A DNA stretch of 40,151 bases, taken from positions 1 to 40,151 of IMG/VR virus record IMGVR_UViG_3300044712_002659, one strand, 5' to 3'. This document shows, one piece after another, positions 38,036-40,151 of this stretch. A model generated the notes under the pieces. The model was not told the DNA's origin, did no database searches, and saw only the letters and a list, made by a program, of their open reading frames with translations. Made by a program: the position numbers and the translations under genes. The stretch comes from a virus. Each line of letters opens with the position of its first letter. The stretch's first letter is position 1.

Positions 38036-38515
38036 ATGGAAATATTAACGATTTTCGCAATTCTCCTTTCTCCAGTAATAGCAGTGCTAATCACAATGTG
38101 GCTTCAAACCCGTAAAGAGGGGCGGGCGGGGAAAATGTGGGTTTTCACTACCCTCTATGGCACTCGGCACGATCCCATCAGAGATGAGAACGTCCGCGCG
38201 CTGAATATGGTTGATGTTCTTTTTTATGATTGCTCGGAAGTGCGGAAGCTGTGGCATGAATACTTCGATATGCTTAACAATGAAGGGCTCAATAACCCAA
38301 ATGGGTGGAATGCGCGCCAAAAAAAGAATCTTGAGATGATCAGAGAGATGGCACAGGTGCTGGGGTATGGGAAGACAATCTCGCATCTCGATGTGGATCG
38401 TGTGTACTACCCAAAAGGTCTGGGAGATCAATCCGCACGGGCGCAGGAAATAAGTAACGAACTCCTGCGGGTCCTCAAAGGAACCCAGGGTTTGCAGGTG
38501 TCAAAGCGTGAATGA
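38036..38515 (+). CDS. DUF6680-type membrane-anchored protein
   Basis: The 159-residue protein has an N-terminal membrane segment (about 1-22, MEILTIFAILLSPVIAVLIT) and a cytoplasmic part with the opening FTTLYGTRHDPIRDENVRAL followed by NMVDVLFYDCSEVRKLWHEY. That matches the pattern of DUF6680, a family with no known role that often sits near mobile or defence genes. Its stop is 28 bp before the methyltransferase ATG, so the two may be co-transcribed. Confidence 0.68.
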   Translation: MEILTIFAILLSPVIAVLITMWLQTRKEGRAGKMWVFTTLYGTRHDPIRDENVRALNMVDVLFYDCSEVRKLWHEYFDMLNNEGLNNPNGWNARQKKNLEMIREMAQVLGYGKTISHLDVDRVYYPKGLGDQSARAQEISNELLRVLKGTQGLQVSKRE

Positions 38516-38543
38516 AGCTGCCATTGATCTGAGGAAAGAGAGA

Positions 38544-40151
38544 ATGACAGAAAGCTCGAAGAACCTACTCTACTACGGGGACAACCTGGACATTCTCCGG
38601 CGCTACGTGAAGGATGAAACGGTTGACCTCGTTTACCTGGACCCACCATTCAACTCCAATACAAATTACAATGTTCTCTTCGCGGAAAAAGACGGAAGCA
38701 AAGCCGCAAGTCAAATTCATGCCTTTACAGATACCTGGACATGGAACCAGGAAAGCGAATCCATCTATGCTGAGATCGTGACCGCTGGAGGGAAGGTTTC
38801 CGATTGCCTGCAGGCATTCAGGACCTTCCTCGGCGAATGCGACATGCTGGCCTACCTGGTGATGATGGCCCCGCGCCTTGTCGAACTCCGGCGCGTGATG
38901 AAGCCGACAGCGAGTATATACCTTCACTGCGATCCAGCGGCAAGCCACTACCTGAAGATGCTTATGGATGCTATTTTCAGACCGGAGAACTTCCGGAATG
39001 AAATTGTGTGGAAGCGGACAACATCAAAATCCCTAATGACGCGAAGGCTCCCTTCAAACCACGATATCATATTAAGTTATCAGGTTTCTCAGGATGCATT
39101 TTGGGATGCAGATGCAGCTTTTTCCCCATATGATCTTTCCAATCTGGATGAAAAGACCGCTGGTAAATACTGTCAGCAAGACGAAGACGGCCGACTTTAT
39201 CAGCTGACCGATCTCAGCAACCCAAACCATGACCGCCCGAATTTGACCTACGAGTTTCTCGGGGTGACCAAGGTCTGGCGATGGACAAAGGAACGCATGC
39301 AGGAAGCGTATGAAGCCGGTCTTGTTATCCAACCGAGCCCGGGAGCAGTTCCCCGGTTTAAGCGTTATCTGGACGAACAAAAAGGGAAGCCCTTTGACGA
39401 TGTCTGGACCGATATTCAGCCGCTCAATTCACAAGCAGCGGAACGTCTCGGCTACCCTACCCAGAAACCAGTGGTGCTCTTAGACCGGATCATTCGCAGT
39501 TCATGCCCGGAGGGTGGTGTCGTGCTTGACCCCTTCTGCGGCTGCGGGACCACAATTGCCGCGGCGCACGCACTGGGCCGTCCGTGGATAGGGATAGACA
39601 TCACACATCTTGCTATATCCCTGATAAAGGCGAGATTAAGAGATTCCTTCGGTGATTCTCCCTCCTTTAAGGTCCTCGGCGAACCCGTAAGCGTGCCTGA
39701 TGCTGAACGGCTGGCAGAATCTGACCCATATCAATTCCAATGGTGGGCGCTTGGCCTCGTGGGGGCACGCCCTGTTGAGCAAAAGAAGGGGGCGGACAAG
39801 GGCATTGATGGACGGATTATCTTCCAGGGGGACAAGCCGGGGAACTTCGAAAGCGTGATTCTATCGGTGAAAGCAGGGAAGACCGGCTCTGGCCACGTCC
39901 GAGATCTGGAGGGCGTCCTGGAGCGAGAAAAAGCGGTGATTGGTGTTCTCATCTCCATGCAAAAACCCACTACTCAGATGAAGACAGAAGCGGCTACGGC
40001 TGGTTTCTATGAGTCAGCTTTATGGGGGCAAAAGTACCCGAAGATTCAGCTTTACACGGTGGCTGAACTGCTGGACGGAAGGAAGATCGAAATGCCGCCT
40101 ATCCGGCAAGTAGGGGCAACGTTCAAGAAGGCACCAAAGGTGACAGACAAG
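38544..40151 (+). CDS. DNA methyltransferase (beta class) fused to Mrr-like nuclease domain, truncated by window edge
   Basis: The gene starts at ATG 38544 after GAGGAAAGAGAGA and stays open for 536 codons to the window end, so its stop is not visible. Motif IV DPPF is at residues 33-36 and motif I VLDPFCGCGTT at about 327-337, in the order (IV before I) of beta-class adenine/cytosine N-methyltransferases. The region between them (about 100-300) should be the target recognition part. From about 395 a second domain has YQFQWWALGLVGARP, Asp422 in KGIDGR and Lys443 in SVKAGK, the spacing of Mrr-like restriction endonucleases. It may thus be a one-gene restriction-modification enzyme. Whether it is phage or host is open. 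Confidence 0.82.
   Translation, partial: MTESSKNLLYYGDNLDILRRYVKDETVDLVYLDPPFNSNTNYNVLFAEKDGSKAASQIHAFTDTWTWNQESESIYAEIVTAGGKVSDCLQAFRTFLGECDMLAYLVMMAPRLVELRRVMKPTASIYLHCDPAASHYLKMLMDAIFRPENFRNEIVWKRTTSKSLMTRRLPSNHDIILSYQVSQDAFWDADAAFSPYDLSNLDEKTAGKYCQQDEDGRLYQLTDLSNPNHDRPNLTYEFLGVTKVWRWTKERMQEAYEAGLVIQPSPGAVPRFKRYLDEQKGKPFDDVWTDIQPLNSQAAERLGYPTQKPVVLLDRIIRSSCPEGGVVLDPFCGCGTTIAAAHALGRPWIGIDITHLAISLIKARLRDSFGDSPSFKVLGEPVSVPDAERLAESDPYQFQWWALGLVGARPVEQKKGADKGIDGRIIFQGDKPGNFESVILSVKAGKTGSGHVRDLEGVLEREKAVIGVLISMQKPTTQMKTEAATAGFYESALWGQKYPKIQLYTVAELLDGRKIEMPPIRQVGATFKKAPKVTDK

Noticed and set aside
1-40151. CRISPR arrays, tRNA and rRNA genes
   Set aside because: No regularly spaced repeats or tRNA-like cloverleaf sequences were noticed on reading. 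A dedicated scan was not possible.

Overview
The window holds most of a transposable, Mu-like prophage inserted just downstream of a chromosomal peptide-transporter gene. The host is a GC-rich Gram-negative bacterium. The style of the small phage genes and of the palindromic repeat near position 1050 would fit a deltaproteobacterium (Desulfobacterota, Syntrophus-like), but that placement is inference, because only one host gene is visible. The prophage lies reversed relative to the usual Mu map: its left (early, repressor) end is at high coordinates and its right (tail fibre, DNA modification) end is at low coordinates.

Layout from high to low coordinates. At 38544-40151 (+) is a DNA methyltransferase fused to a nuclease-like domain, cut by the window edge. 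At 36865-38515 (+) is an accessory cluster of small membrane or secreted proteins, including a DUF6680-type protein and a 14-codon echo of the repressor C-terminus. At 36169-36837 (+) is an S24-type repressor, divergent from a Cro/Ner-like gene (35870-36115, -). Between them is a clear early promoter (TTGACA, 17 bp, TATACC) whose spacer is the operator. The early operon on the minus strand (36115 to 27529) encodes small regulators, the DDE transposase (MuA type), the AAA+ transposition ATPase (MuB type), a Gam-like protein, a gp16/GemA-like protein and finally a Mor/C-family late activator. A 291-bp, hairpin-rich non-coding stretch (27238-27528) then separates it from the late genes.

The late operon (27235 to about 2149, -) starts with a lysis module (M15-type endolysin, secreted LAS-type peptidase, papain-like hydrolase, holin-like membrane protein). 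It continues with Mu-type DNA packaging and head genes: small and large terminase, gp29 portal, gpF, gpG, protease I with nested scaffold Z, decoration protein, major head protein, gp35, gp36 and gp37. It ends with a lambda-type long non-contractile tail: tube protein, G and G-T chaperones, tape measure, M, L, K, I/J-like tip protein, and collagen-like fibre proteins. The phage is therefore a mosaic with Mu transposition and head and a siphovirus tail, like the B3/D3112 type. A Dam-type methylase (1191-1958) sits at the mom-like right-hand position.

The most informative points beyond routine annotation are these. A second reading frame of the tail chaperone (13334-13618) is reachable only by a -1 frameshift at a G4A5G slip site and encodes a zinc-knuckle-like C-terminus. 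A near-perfect Shine-Dalgarno sits inside the protease gene for a nested scaffold. The operator lies inside the early promoter, with a nearly leaderless early transcript. A duplicated TGCGATAAC motif at 1114-1145 may mark the prophage right end. The left end was not found and may lie beyond 40151.
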